A DNA stretch of 64,000 bases, taken from contig LSRY02000021.1 of NCBI GenBank assembly GCA_001643675.2, forward strand, positions 868,001-932,000, written 5' to 3'. Shown here piece after piece: positions 10,482 to 23,000 of the stretch. The position numbers were made by a program, and so were the translations under genes. The notes under the pieces were generated by a model. It was not told where the DNA came from. It saw only the letters and a program-made list of their open reading frames with translations, and ran no database searches. How positions within the stretch are numbered: the first letter of the stretch is position 1; every line of letters begins with the position of its first letter. Origin of the DNA: Monocercomonoides exilis. Its lineage: Eukaryota; Preaxostyla; Oxymonadida; Polymastigidae.

Positions 10482-12441
10482 ATTTATTTATTAATTTATT
10501 TTCCTTCCCTCACACATTCAATATATTTTGTTTTGTTTCAAAAGGTGTCTTGCCCACAAAAGGAGGTGTTCCCAGCGCAATTGTGTAGAAGAGAGTGCCC
10601 ACATTCCACCAATCAACAGCTCGGCCGTGCGATTCACCACGCAGAACTTCAGGTGCTGTGCAGATTGAAGAAGGTTATTGTTATTTGTAATACAAAGAGA
10701 AAAGAAATATGAGAAAAGGAGAAAAATCATCAAAAAGATTATTGAATTGACAGTTGAAATCATTCAATAAATACCAACTCATCATTTAAAACATGTCAAT
10801 TCTAACGTATTCTTTCAAAAAAACAAATATTTCTTCCTCAATCATTTCAATCAAGCCATCATTTATCCCTCATACCCATATATTCCGGAGTCCCGCAGTA
10901 GCTCTTCGTCGTAGCACCGTCATGCACGTTCTCGTCTCTCCGCTTCAATTTCTTGACTTTCCCGTTTTTCTTCTTCAAATTCTTCCTCTTTCCCCAGCCC
11001 GCCCCGTCCACACCCAGTTTAGCCATCCCAAAGTCGATCAAAGCAGCATGGCCAGACGGATCAATCAGCACATTTTCGGGTTTCAGGTCGCGGTAGACGA
11101 TCCTGTTCGCGTGAAGATAGTGCATCACAGAGCAGACTTCGGCGATGTAAAAGGTTGCAAGCCCAAGGGGAAGTGCTCCACTGAAAGTTTAGTTCAAAAT
11201 AAGATGATGATGATGTTTGAAATAATAATTAAGAATGAAGTGAAATGAAGCAATAAATGTCAAATCAATAATAAAATAAAAGAAAAAAATATTAATTTCA
11301 AAAAAAAAATGTTTATTTCAAATAAATAAATAAATAAAATATATCTGTCACACTGTTGAATGTGATGCAGCAGTTCTCCTCCATTCGCGAAGTCCATAAC
11401 CATATATAACTTACTCTTTGACTGAAATGCATAATGAAGATGCGTCATGTACGGATGGTTTGAATACATCGCCATGACCGTCCGTTCTGTTAAAATGTTT
11501 TCTTCGCTGTGCGTTTGGTGCAATATAGCTTTCTTCATGATTTTCATTGCGTACACTTTCCCATCATCTCGATTCTGCACCTGAAGAACCTTCCCAAATC
11601 CTCCTCTTCCTATAACTGCCAGCAATCGAAAATCTTTGATTGATTTTCTGTTCGAAGTTGGAGTTAAAGACCATCCAAGAGGAACAGTTGGTTGAGTTGG
11701 AGGAGGCTTGGGAGGTTCAGCTGTTTGCTTTTCACTATTGCTATCCAAAACTGTGGCAGTTGTAGAATGAACAGAGGGACGAAGAACTTCCGGTGGAAGC
11801 CTTGGACCAATAAATTGATCATCTGGATCAAGAATTTCAGCATCATAAATTGCAGGCTCGATGGGCTTAAAAAAAAATCACATAACAATTCAAATGTGAC
11901 AAAACATGTGATATTTTCAAACCAAATACGGTTCTGATTGTTCATTAAATAATCTATTTTGAAGCCTGTATGTTTCTTGAGCTTGAAAAATTTTCTGCAT
12001 TGTTTTATTTGATTCAGCAAAAAATGTCATTTCTGGAAAAGTAATGATTGAAAACTCATTGCTTTCATTGCCAACAGGATAAACACCAATTAGCATTTCT
12101 CGAGGTATAAACCATATGACATCATTTCCTTCCATGCTTCGAACTCCGTCTTCACTGAAACAAAGCCTTCTTTGAGACGATGTGCCTTTTGAACGTCGCT
12201 CAATAACATCGAAACTTGTAGAATCAACATTTCCTAAAGGTTTTCTTATTGTAAACCAAGAAGGAATCATCTCTAACAAATATAACCCCGATCTTTCAAA
12301 TTTTAAGGCATAACTGAGTCCCACAACAAAACTTCAATATTTGACCCTCAATAAATTAGTTGGAAACATGAACATTCGTAATACAACGTACAGAGGCTTT
12401 AATGATTCATCACATCCCGGCCCAAAGATTAGAGCAACCAT
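8958..12441 (-). CDS. AGC-family protein kinase with N-terminal PH-like region
   Basis: Proposed join, 5' to 3' on the minus strand: 12441-12392, 12313-11923, 11865-11354, 11180-10876, 10655-10516, 10166-8958; 868 residues with all phases consistent. The N-terminus resembles a PH domain ending in a FFAESNKTMQKI-type helix. The kinase domain shows IGRGGFGKV, the lysine in YAMKIMKK, YRDLKPEN in place of HRD, DFG, GTPEYMAPEVL and DWWNVG, the AGC hallmarks. A basic insertion of about 40 residues lies between DFG and GTPEY. A Ser/Gln-rich tract of about 120 residues separates RLGT from HPLF in the C-terminal lobe, and an acidic Ser-rich tail follows. The PH-plus-AGC layout suggests an Akt/PKB-like Ser/Thr kinase in phosphoinositide signalling; this is inference. 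The first exon is uncertain: it overlaps the first exon of the divergent trehalose synthase gene. Confidence 0.85.
10401..10476. repeat. (CT)n microsatellite in a kinase intron
   Basis: A CT-dinucleotide tract lies within the longest intron (10167-10515, 349 nt) of the kinase gene and is followed by TTTA repeats. On the sense strand it is a purine GA tract upstream of the splice acceptor at 10167. Confidence 0.85.
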
Positions 12442-15400
12442 ATGAACTTGTGAAGATTCATCCTTATTCAAATGCAGAAGGTTTTCTTTGAATTTTTATT
12501 TTTATTTTTCATTGCATTTTTCTAAGATCCTCTTTGGTACAAGAGGTATCACTATTTATGCCCTGATGGTCATTATTTATTTTTGCGTATTTTTATTTTG
12601 CAACTTTCATATGGTTTTATTAAAGAGCTGTGCTGTACGAAGTACATGTTCGGGCTTTCTGTGATACAAATAGGGATGGGAAAGGTGATTTTCAGGGATT
12701 GGCCGAAAAGATTCCATATCTAAAGAAACTTGGAGTGACTTGCCTTTGGATTCTTCCGTTTTTCGATGTTTGTTTTTGAAGTGATTTTCATGTTTGATAT
12801 TTTTTTTATTTCATATCAAAAGAGCCCTCTGAAAGATGATGGTTTGAGCCCTATGATTATGCATTATTTTTGTTGTATTCTTGTTTATAGGGTATGATGT
12901 TCGCGACTATCGAAAAGTCCATCCTGACTTTGGAGATCTTGAAGATTTCAAATGGTTTTTGAAAGTTGCTCATGAAAGCGGACTGCGCGTAATCATCGAA
13001 TTGATAATGAATCATACATCTGATCAGCATTTTTGGTTTCAGCAGTCCAGATTAGGCAAAGGAAATCCTTATTCAGACTATTATGTGTGGAGGTGTGAGA
13101 TAACAACTATTCATCTGATGTTTTTGAAAATATTTCTTTTTCTGAACAAAATTAGCGATACTGATACAAGATATTCTGGAACGCGCATCATTTTTATAGA
13201 CACTGAGAAATCAAACTGGACGTTTGATCCAGTCAGGAAGCAGTATTTTTGGCATCGCTTTTATTCACATCAGCCAGATTTGAATTACGACAATCCAAAA
13301 GTCGAAGAAGAAATGATGGACGTTGCAAGATTTTGGCTGAAAATTGGAATTGACGGGTTTCGGGCAGACGCAGTCCCGTATTTGTATGAAAGAGAAGGTT
13401 TGTTGTTTGGAGAGAATTAAAATCGTTGAGAGTTTTTTTTTTGTTGAATCATTTTCGCTTTAAAAAGCGTATTCGTTATTATGAATGCATATTTCAACAA
13501 ACTTTGATTATTTATTCTAATCATTTGTATGCTTTATCAAACATATCTCATTTGCATAAACCTTATATTTCTTATGTTTTTTATCAATCTTCAACTTCAT
13601 CACCTCTTTTTCATTCAGGAACATCAAACGAAAACCTTCCTGAGACACACCAGTTCTTTAAGCGCCTTCGAAGGATGATGGACGCCGAGTTTCCTGGCAC
13701 AGTCCTTCTTTCGGAGGCGAACCAGCTGCCGATCGATGCGGTTGAGTATTTTGGAAGAGGAGACGAATTTGACATGAGCTTCCATTTCCCTGTTATGCCA
13801 AGATTGTGTGGTCTTATTATTTATTTATTTTATATTTGAAAATTTTGAATGTCGGTTATTTCGTGTTTTGTTTCTGGTGATTTTGAATTATTAAATTTCT
13901 ATGACATTATTATTATTTTTTCCCCCAATAATCAAAGGTTCATGGCTCTTCGCAAAGAGACTCGCTTTCCAATTGTTGAAGTTATGAAAGAAACACCAGA
14001 TATTCCTTCTGCATGTCAATGGTTTGTCTAAATCAACCTTCTTTTTTTTTTGATTCTTTTATGAGTACAAGAATAATCATTACTTATTTTAGAACTTTTC
14101 TAAAAACTTTTCCTTTTTTAATTTGCATTTTTTATTCACCTTTTTTCTTTTTTTATTTATCTCCTTATTTTCTTCTGTTTTCTCTTGATTAATTTCAAAT
14201 TCCAATCTGCTGCTTGCCCAATTTCTCATGTTCTGTTGTCAGGGTTGTATTTCTTCGCAATCACGATGAATTGACACTCGAAATGGTGAGTGAAGAAGAG
14301 AGAGAGTATATGTGGGGTGAATACGCAAAGGATGCAAGAATGCGATGTAATTTGGGTTTGACACTTTGAAACTTAATTTTTTTTCCCCCTTTAATTTAAA
14401 AGATGTTTTGCTTGAATTTGATAAATATTCATCTTTTCTTTTCTTTTCTTTTATCTTTCTTTCTTTCTTTTTTCAAATATAAAACTTCACAAAAGGCATT
14501 CGAAGGCGTCTGTTTCCACTCGTAGAAAATAGCCGCTTGGAGGCAGAGCTTCTGAATGCACTGCTTTTTTCGCTTCCAGGAACACCCGTCATTTATTATG
14601 GAGATGAGATTGGGATGGGTGACAATGTGTTTCTTGGTGATAGGTTTCATCATTAATATTGTTTAGTTTTATTTGCTTATTTAATTTGTTTTGCTTTTTT
14701 AATTTTTATATTTTCTGCTTTGTCTTTTCTAATTCCTAATTTTTTCACCATCATCCATCTTTATTTCACATTCTTCCTCCCTCCCCCTCCTCCTCCTCCT
14801 CCCATAGAAACGGTGTGAGGACTCCCATGCAGTGGTCCACCGACCGCAACGGCGGGTTCAGCCGGGCCGACGCGCGAGAGCTCTACCTGCCAATCAACAC
14901 AGACCCCGAATACGGTTATCAATCAGTCAATGTGGAGGCACAGGAGAGAAGCGGGGCCTCGTTTCTGAACTGGATGAGAAGGATCATGCGGATCAGGCAG
15001 AAGCATCTGGTGTTTTCGATGGTGTGAAACGAGAAAAATTTTCATTTGATATTATACATTTGTTTATTTATAAGTTGTTGAATATGCTTTTAATAGCTTA
15101 TACACAAATTTTATTTCATTCAATTTTCGCCCCTTTCAAACTTAAATTCCATTTTTTTTTAAAGTAAACATTCATATTCATATTTATATTCAACAACACA
15201 CACAAAAAAATTTTTTCCTGTGAATAATTCACTTTTAGGGCTCTCTTGTGTTCTGCAACCCAGACAATCCGCACATCCTTGCTTTTCTCCGCATTCTGCC
15301 CACAACTCCGCTTCCTCACCTGAGCATCGCTGCAAACAGCGCCATCGTCTGCCCTGTTGTGTCGGGGCCAGTGACTCCTCGTACTACATTTGCTCCTTCA

Positions 15401-17475
15401 ATCACATCGTTTGTTAATTTCTGTGATTATTATTATTATTATTGTTTGTTGGTTTAATTGCATTGAATATCTTTTTTTCTTATTGTTTTTGTTATTATTT
15501 TATTTTATTTAATTTAATTTTATTATGAATTCTAATTCATTTTATGTATTTCATTCTCTAAATGGTGAAAAATTTGTTGTTTTCATTCTTTCAGAACTGT
15601 CACAACCCTTCCGCTTATTCGAGTGATGGCAGCACAAATGAAGTCTCAACAGCTTGAAAAGCACACAAACAGAAGCCAACTTAACGAACAATTGAAATCA
15701 GATGCTTCTTCCTCTTCTTTCTCTACCTCTTCTTCTTTGTCTTCTTCAAATGCCTCAGAATCATCTTCATTCAACAAACCCCCTGTCATCACTGGCGAAG
15801 CCACCTCCAGCGCAGTCTGCTGCTCTGACAACTACCATTCCCCCAAACGCGACTTCCTTTCACAAACAGAATCTCCTCAGCTCGCCCAGCTTTCTTCTTC
15901 TTCTCCTTCGCTTTCTTCTTCTTCTTCTGTCTTTGCTTCTTCTTTCACTTCTTCTCCTTCTTCTCCCCCACCTTCATCCTCCTCTTCTTCTTCGCATCGC
16001 CCAGTTTCTGAAGATCTCACCACACATTTCTTAAACGCCCTGCATAACAGCAACCCTGTCCAGCCTGATTCGAAGCATTCATTTGAGACGAATACACCGC
16101 GGGAGTTTGCTTCAGGCCAGACGCCGATGGTTGAATCTCCAAAACAGCCTGAAAAAACACAGAGAGATCAAAGTGCGGTTGAGAAGGAGAAAAAAGAACA
16201 GGAATTGGAAGGCAGTGAAAAGAGTGGAGTTTCGCAGAGTTGTAAGCAAGCAATCAAAGAGGAAGGTGTGGATAGTATTGTGGAGGCTGATGATGATGTT
16301 ATTGAAGACGAAAGTGAAGAAGAAGAGGAAGAGGAAGAGGAAGAAGAGGAAGAGAGTAATGTGGATCATCAAAAAAAGGATAAATCTGCTTCAAAATCAA
16401 AACGAGCTGATGCTTCCTCATTGCGCTCCCCTGCTGTCCGCTTCCTCTCCTCGTCGACTCCACAAAGCGCACTGCTTGTCTGTCCGTCCTCCAAACTGTC
16501 CAAACTCAGTTCTTCTCCTTCGCTCGCCCTCAACCCTCCCAACTCCGCTTCCCTCCTCTCCATCTCCCCCGCAGCCCGAAGCCACGTGTCCTCCTTCAGC
16601 TCGCTCGATCTCTCTGGCTACGGAGTGCGGAACATGGGCCACTCCCTCGCTGCCCTCCGCACCCTCCGCTCTCTCCGCTCTCTGCCCATCACCCCTGTTC
16701 GCCGGCCTCACCGCGTTGTGTGTAGGGAACCGCCCAATCCGCGTTTTGAGAAGCTCAAAGCGACAACGACGTTCAACTTGACACGGCGCGGGTCGTTCCA
16801 GCGGATGCCAACTGAGAAGGAGGAGAAGAAGAGCTGTGAGGTTGTTGATGATGAGGATGACACAACAAAGGCGAAACATGCATTGGCGAGGAAGAGACAT
16901 TCAAAGGGAAAGAAGCAGGAAAAGGAATCGGAGGCTAAAAGCGGTATTTCAATTGGTTCTCATAGTTCGATTAGTCACAGTGGTGTTATGGATTCTTCAC
17001 TTCCAAAGGCACAATCTCCATCGATTTCTTCATCAGCATCATCATCTTCTTCCTCCTCCTCTTCTTCCTCCTCTTCTGCTTCAGCTTCTGCTTCATGCCC
17101 GTCTTCTTCGGAAAGCATGAAACAATCTCAATGTCCTCTTTCATCTCCCAATCTCACAACCATCTTGTGCATCTTCAATATGTCTTCTTCTGCGCAGGCT
17201 GCTCGGCTGGATTTGAGAGAATACGAAGGTTATTCGCCTGGTTTGTTCTCTTTTTGTTAATTTTATTTTTTGCCATTTTTGAATTGTTCTTAATTGCTTT
17301 TGATATTATTTTCTTTTCTTTTCTTATTCTTTTGAAAATTATGATTATTCTTTCATCAGTCGAAATGTTTGGCCAAAGCGTCTTCCCGAAAATTGAACTT
17401 GACAGTCAGTACACAATCACTCTTTCACCACATGGCTTTTTTTGGTTCACACTTGAGCAACTTAAAGACCAATAA
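12402..17475 (+). CDS. treS: Trehalose synthase (maltose alpha-glucosyltransferase) with a giant insertion
   Basis: Fourteen exons: 12402-12480, 12527-12545, 12626-12767, 12823-12841, 12891-13092, 13156-13397, 13619-13805, 13938-14021, 14243-14355, 14496-14643, 14808-15021, 15239-15408, 15595-17240, 17360-17475. They give 1,126 residues with every phase matching. TreS is a GH13 enzyme that interconverts maltose and trehalose. The sequence follows it closely: [35 protein letters not shown] (nucleophile near D225), LLSEANQ (acid/base near E267), RNHDEL (D333), [20 protein letters not shown]. All catalytic residues are present, so activity is plausible. The C-terminal beta domain is interrupted after HILAFLR by about 560 Ser/acidic/Lys-rich residues, then resumes at ILCIFNMSS and ends with [10 protein letters not shown]. 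The family is mainly bacterial, so ancient lateral transfer followed by intron gain is likely. It converges on the WD40 gene 154 bp downstream. Confidence 0.93.
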
Positions 17476-17629
17476 ATCATTTGAACTGCAATTCATTCTT
17501 TTGTTTTTCGTTGTGAAATGATGTTATTTTAGTGAAGTGTTTTTGAAAGTCAATAAATATACTTATGATGTTTGAAAAAAAGTTTCGTATTTCTTCAAAC
17601 ATCATTCATAACGTATTGTGTGTTCTCGT

Positions 17630-19264
17630 TTATCTTGCAACTGGCCCCACAAATGTGAATGCACCTGTTTCATCGCCTGCCACTCCAATGTCCAAAAATG
17701 GATGCATTGCAAATGCTCTAATTGGACGAGATAATGATATGCTCTTCTTCACTTGCATAGAAGAAGACGATGAAGATGGTTCAACATCCATGGCAATTGA
17801 AGCTTCAGGATGAGAAGGAGAAATGGAGGAAGAAAGAGAAGAGCAAACTCCAGGAAAAGAAGCCAATGATGTGATTGGAGTTGCAGAAGAAGGAGAAACA
17901 GTTGATGATTCGTAGTTGAGAACGGCTATGTTTCCATCAGTTGTCGAAGCAACAGCAGTGTTCTGCAGCACCGGATGTAACATCAACGATAAAACAGACG
18001 ATGAGCTATGTGAAGGAACGAAAGATGCAACACACGAACTGCCGGTTGAAAGTGAAGTGGGATGGAGCAAAGGAGAAGAAGCTGTGCGGACATCCAGCAG
18101 AGAAATCTGCCCGTGTGTTGTGCCAACCCCAATGATGTGAGGGTTGTGCGGGTGATGTGCTATGCAGCTGACGTTCGGTGGTGAGGAAAGCAGAGCGTAT
18201 GGAAATGAAGGAGATGAAAGAGTTGAAGTAGATGGAGGATAATAAGGAGATGAAGGAAATGAAGCTTCTGCTCCAGAAGTTGTTGATTGTGAAGTGTAGT
18301 TCAGAGGGAAGCGAAGAATCCCAGCAGGCTGCGGAGTGCATTTATCTGCTTTTTGAAGGGGAGTGCGAATGTCAAACAGAAGAAGCTCGTTGCTGCCTCC
18401 GTTGACAACAAACGTTGCTGGAGAGATCCATTCGATTGCTGAAGGATGGCAAGGAAGCGAAAGAAGCGGAGGTAGCAGAGTCGATTTGGAATCGGCTTGT
18501 GTTTTGTCTAACTTGTCGGGTTCCAAATAAAACACATTTCCGTTATAATTTGTGAGAAGGACATTATGATTGAGGCAATTGACGGAAATTGATGTTATGA
18601 AAGCAGCACAGCCTGATTCAGCTTTTGAAGATTTGAAGGTTTGCCTTTTCACTTCTTCTGTCATGGATGAAAGTCCTCTCCATTTCCCTAGTTGTTTCTT
18701 GATGATTTTTGGATGTGACGTAGGTTCAATTGATTCACTAAATCTAGAAGAATGCGTTTGAGTTTCAAGCTCGAATATCTGTTTTAAGCTGGCTGACAAG
18801 TTCGAATCGTTTTCATATGTGATATCTGAATGGAAAAAATGCAATTAAAATTTTATGAAACAAAAGAGGAAACCCATTTTCAATAAAGAAATGTACCCAT
18901 TTGGGGTTGTTACCATCAGAGTTGCAAACGATCCAAAACACCCTAAAAACTATAAAAATTGTATCAGAATTGTACAGAATAGCATAAAAACAAACCTTGG
19001 CAGAACTGAAACGCATTGAAGAATCATATATCTCAAGAACATTTAATGAAAATGATGGCTCTTTAACTTTAACTCGAGGAGAAAATTCAAAAATTCTTAA
19101 TTTCCCCTTTTGAAAAATCAGATGAAAAATAGACATAAAAATTTTATTTATCAATTAGAAATATGAGATAACTAAAAATTAATAATATTGAAACGCACGT
19201 CTGTTTCCGTAGAACAAGAAGCAAAAATGGAAGAATAAACTGTTTTATCTTCATTAAATTGCAT
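17630..19264 (-). CDS. WD40-repeat protein, Nup43-like candidate
   Basis: Join on the minus strand: 19264-19199, 19106-18996, 18949-18874, 18825-17630; 482 residues with consistent phases. Short introns of 46-92 nt were placed so that beta-propeller strands are restored, for example FLGCFGSFATLM followed by VTTPNGYISLL. WD-like blades are visible: GKLRIFEF, NELLLFDIRT, GQISLLDVRT and GNIAVLNY, with HHPHNPHIIG before one of them. Ser/Pro-rich loops separate the last blades. The arrangement of the HP...DG...LDVR blade and the final strand GDETGAFTFVG resembles nucleoporin Nup43, a subunit of the nuclear pore Y-complex, but other seven-blade scaffolds would look alike. Its start faces the large surface-protein gene across a 764-bp spacer. 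Confidence 0.75.
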
Positions 19265-20028
19265 CCTTATCAAAAGTGTAAATGAATTTTTAATTTTCAA
19301 AATTGCAAATAGACACAAGCAGCAAACCAATCAATAGAATCAACAACGTTATCAGTCTCTATTCTTGTGAAATTGCATTTTGATTCCATCATTTCAAAGA
19401 AAAGTCAAATTAACTTAAATATTATGGTTAATATTTTTGTTTATTTGACATTTGTGGCAAAATTCTTGCATTGGTTAAAGGAATAAAAATAAAGATTTGT
19501 GTCAAAAAATTTCTTTTATGATATCATTATTCGAATTCCATTCTCATTCAAAAAATATTCATAGAAAGTTTTTAAAATTAGAGAACAATATCAGAAAAAT
19601 GTGAAAGGAACAAAATTCATAAAGCAATAAATATCGTTCCACATAGTCAGGCATTCTCATACAAAAAAAAAGTTGTCTTATTTCTTTTCTTTTCTTTTCT
19701 TTTCGCATTTGAAAACTGTATTCATTTGAAAAACTCTTTGAACGGTATTCTATTGTTTGTTAATTAATTCATAAATCATAACAAGTATTAAACCAAATGA
19801 TTGGAATTTGTTCATTTGGATCATTGAGAAATTGGTAATTTCACAATTAATCCGACTATTATCCAAAATTAATCTGTCGTTTTCAATCTTTGCAACTGCA
19901 TATGATCTATTTGGACTTTGAGATTGTCAAATTCTCGATTTGAAAGAAAAAGACTTTATTATCGAAATTAACTAAATTTGAGATTATTTTTTTTGATCCA
20001 TTATAAAATTGTTGATTCTCAACATTCT
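19265..20028. other. Divergent spacer with a (TTTTC)n tract
   Basis: AT-rich interval between the start of the WD40 gene (minus) and the start of the surface-protein gene (plus); it must hold both promoters. The only distinct feature is a pentanucleotide TTTTC repeat at about 19681-19705. I could not recognise promoter motifs. Confidence 0.4.
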
Positions 20029-23000
20029 ATGTATCTTCTCATTTTGTGGTGCCTCGCGTTTTATTTGTTGGTTTCTGGAAACAACATTGATGGAATTGAA
20101 TTTTGTTTTCATTCAACAACAATTTTGAGTTCAGAAAAGCAAGGATTATCATTTGAGCAGACAAGCAAAGAAAACTGCAAAAAAGGTGAAGTGGAAAATG
20201 ATCATTCATTTTTTGTTGTCCAGAACTCAACAATTAACTTGTCTGTTCTTTCCTGCATCATGAGCATGGAGAAGTATTTTGCATCAGTTGATTCACCTTC
20301 GAAACTGGATTTGTGGAGTTGTTCGTTTTCTGTCCATCCACAATCAAAAAATCTGTTTTTCTGTTCAGGATGCCGAATATGTCTCTGCAACATTTCATTC
20401 AATTTTGTGGTTCATGATCGTCAATTATCATCTTTGATTGCACATCATTCAAAGAAAGTTCTTTCTCATTGTGGTGAATTGTGCTTGTCTTCTTCAAGGA
20501 TTTCTTCATTTGAAGTTCTTGGAAATGACCCTTTTCTTTCTTCGAGTTGTCTTTCATCAATATCTGTGACTGATTCTTTGTTTGAAAACATCACTTTGCC
20601 AAAATCAATGAAAAAGTGCGACAATGAAAATGGATGCTCTGAGAGAGTTCTGGTGGAAAGAACAGTGATGATTGGTTGTGAAAGTCCATATTCTGGAGGC
20701 ATTCTTTCGCCTGCGATGATCTCTTTTCGCTGCGGAAATTGTTCGTTTTTGAAATGCTTCACAACTTTCAACAAAAGACAAAATTTCACAGAAGGAGAAA
20801 ATGTGTTTGACGATGACACATTCAACGTTCAGAGTGATGAAATAGGTGGCGCTCTTTATGGAGAAGGAAATGCATCGATAATATTGCATCGTTGTTCATT
20901 CTTGGAATGCTCTTCAAAAAGCAGTGGTGGTGTTGCTTCAATAGAAAATTCAAATGGAATATTTGTTTCTGAAGAATGTCAAGTGATTAATTGTTCATCT
21001 TCAAAAGAAACAGGAGGTTATAGAATTCGAAATGCACATTCTGAAGTGATAAATGCAACTTCGATGATCAATTGTTCTTCAAATAGCAAAACATGTTTTT
21101 ATTTTATTTCATGCAATAAAAATCCATGTATCGTTGTTTCATGTATTTTTGACAATGCAAGTTCGGATTTGTATTCATCAGTTACACACATCTGGCACGC
21201 AAGCACGTTGATATTGATTTCGAATTGCTTGATGCAGAATTGTGAGAGTGGTAGCTATGCTCCTTGTATATTACTCGCAGAAGAAGACGCACTGAATAAT
21301 CCTTCAATTAACATCAAATATTGTCTTTTCCATAACAATACAGCTGAAAATGATGATTATGGGCACGATATTCACATCAGCTTTCATCAACAGTGGATGA
21401 CGATTGATGAAAATAACATTACTGATTGTTATTCTTCAAGTGCTTCCCCAAGGATCACAAGGTGCAATGATGGATTCTATGAATGTTCGAGCATATCTGA
21501 TCTGAGTTCGTGGATGACCAATAATGAGAATAATCATCAAATAACAGCCGATTATTCAGTTGGCATTGATCATGAGCAGTGTGGTTTTGCCCCTTTCTGT
21601 CGTTCAATCAAATATTCACTTGAAAGAACAACAAGCAATTCGAACAAAACTCTGATCCTACGACCAAGCGTGTTCAAAGAAGAACAAATATCAATTTCAT
21701 CCAATGAATTCAGTGTTTGTGGATTGTCAAAGAATGAATGTGTTGTGCAATCAGCATCATCATCATTATCTGTCATTAATATTGCATCTGGATCGTTTTG
21801 TGTTCAAAAAGTGACGATGCTCCAAGGGAATGCAGAGAGTGGGACAAGCATGCCATTTGTGGTGATGGATGGCGATGGATCATTGACAATGGAGGAATGC
21901 GAAATATCATCAGTTGACAGTAAATTGCATCTTGAGGTGTCTTTCATGCAGATATTTGGAGGAAATGTGGAATTGTCAGGAGTTGGAATTGCTGGCATGA
22001 ATTTCTTGTCTGACAGTTTGATTTCATTCAATGTGAATCGGTCTGGATCAGTGTTGTATGTGGTGAACACAAACTTCACATCGATTCAAAGGCTGTCAGG
22101 AAGTGGAGGAATAATTGAGAGATGTGATGCATCCTCGGGGAGTGTTGTTGTTGAAAACTGCCATTTTGAGAATGTGTCAGCAGGAAAAGATGGTGGTGGT
22201 CTGGCGATGAGAGGAGAATGGAAAGGAGAGTTGATTGTGAATGGAACATCAACATTTGAGGGATGTTGTGCAGGAAGTCTTGAGGAAAAGGGGAGAGGAG
22301 GAGGGTTGTTCATAAATGTTGATTCGACTGAATCGGATTTCACTATTTATGAATCTGTGATATTTTCTGAAGAAAACCCAAACAGAGCTTTTCATGGAAG
22401 TGATGTGTTTGTTCAGTGTGGAAGTGGGCTTTTGTTGGAAGAGATAATTGATCAAACATCCTTTGGATTCTTCAAAGATGGAAACTGCATGAATAATGAA
22501 GAGAAGTTGTGTGGATGCGAGGATGGGGCATCATTGCCAGTTATTCCGCTGTGTGTGTATTTGTGTGATTTTGAATCTCCCATATCAGTTGACGAAAGGA
22601 GTGGTGCAGATCATTCTCGTTGCGGATATTCCGTTTTCTGCTGTTCAACAATCGACTTCTGTGTTCGTGAGCGAGTGAATGAGCTTGTGAATGCGATGGA
22701 AGTGATATCATCAGCATCGATCAAGAATCCATTTGTTGTGCCTTTGTTTCAAACATCTCAAATATCAATTTCTTCTTCATCTGCATCATCTTCTTCGAGC
22801 CAATATCCCTTTGTGAATGTTTTCTTGACTGACAATATCTCCACTGACTGCCACAATGTTATTCAGTGTTCTGGAAGCTTTTCTCTGTCTTTCTTATCTT
22901 TTGTTCTTCCTCGTGTTCTTCCTTCCTCAATATCTTCGATTATTCAGTCATCAATCTTTCTCTCTTTGAGCAATATTTCGATTGCATTTTCAGCTGATTC

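Noticed and set aside
15646-17120. Multiple antisense and shifted frames over the TreS insertion
   Set aside because: Low-complexity TCT/GAA sequence opens several frames; the accepted one links both parts of TreS in phase.
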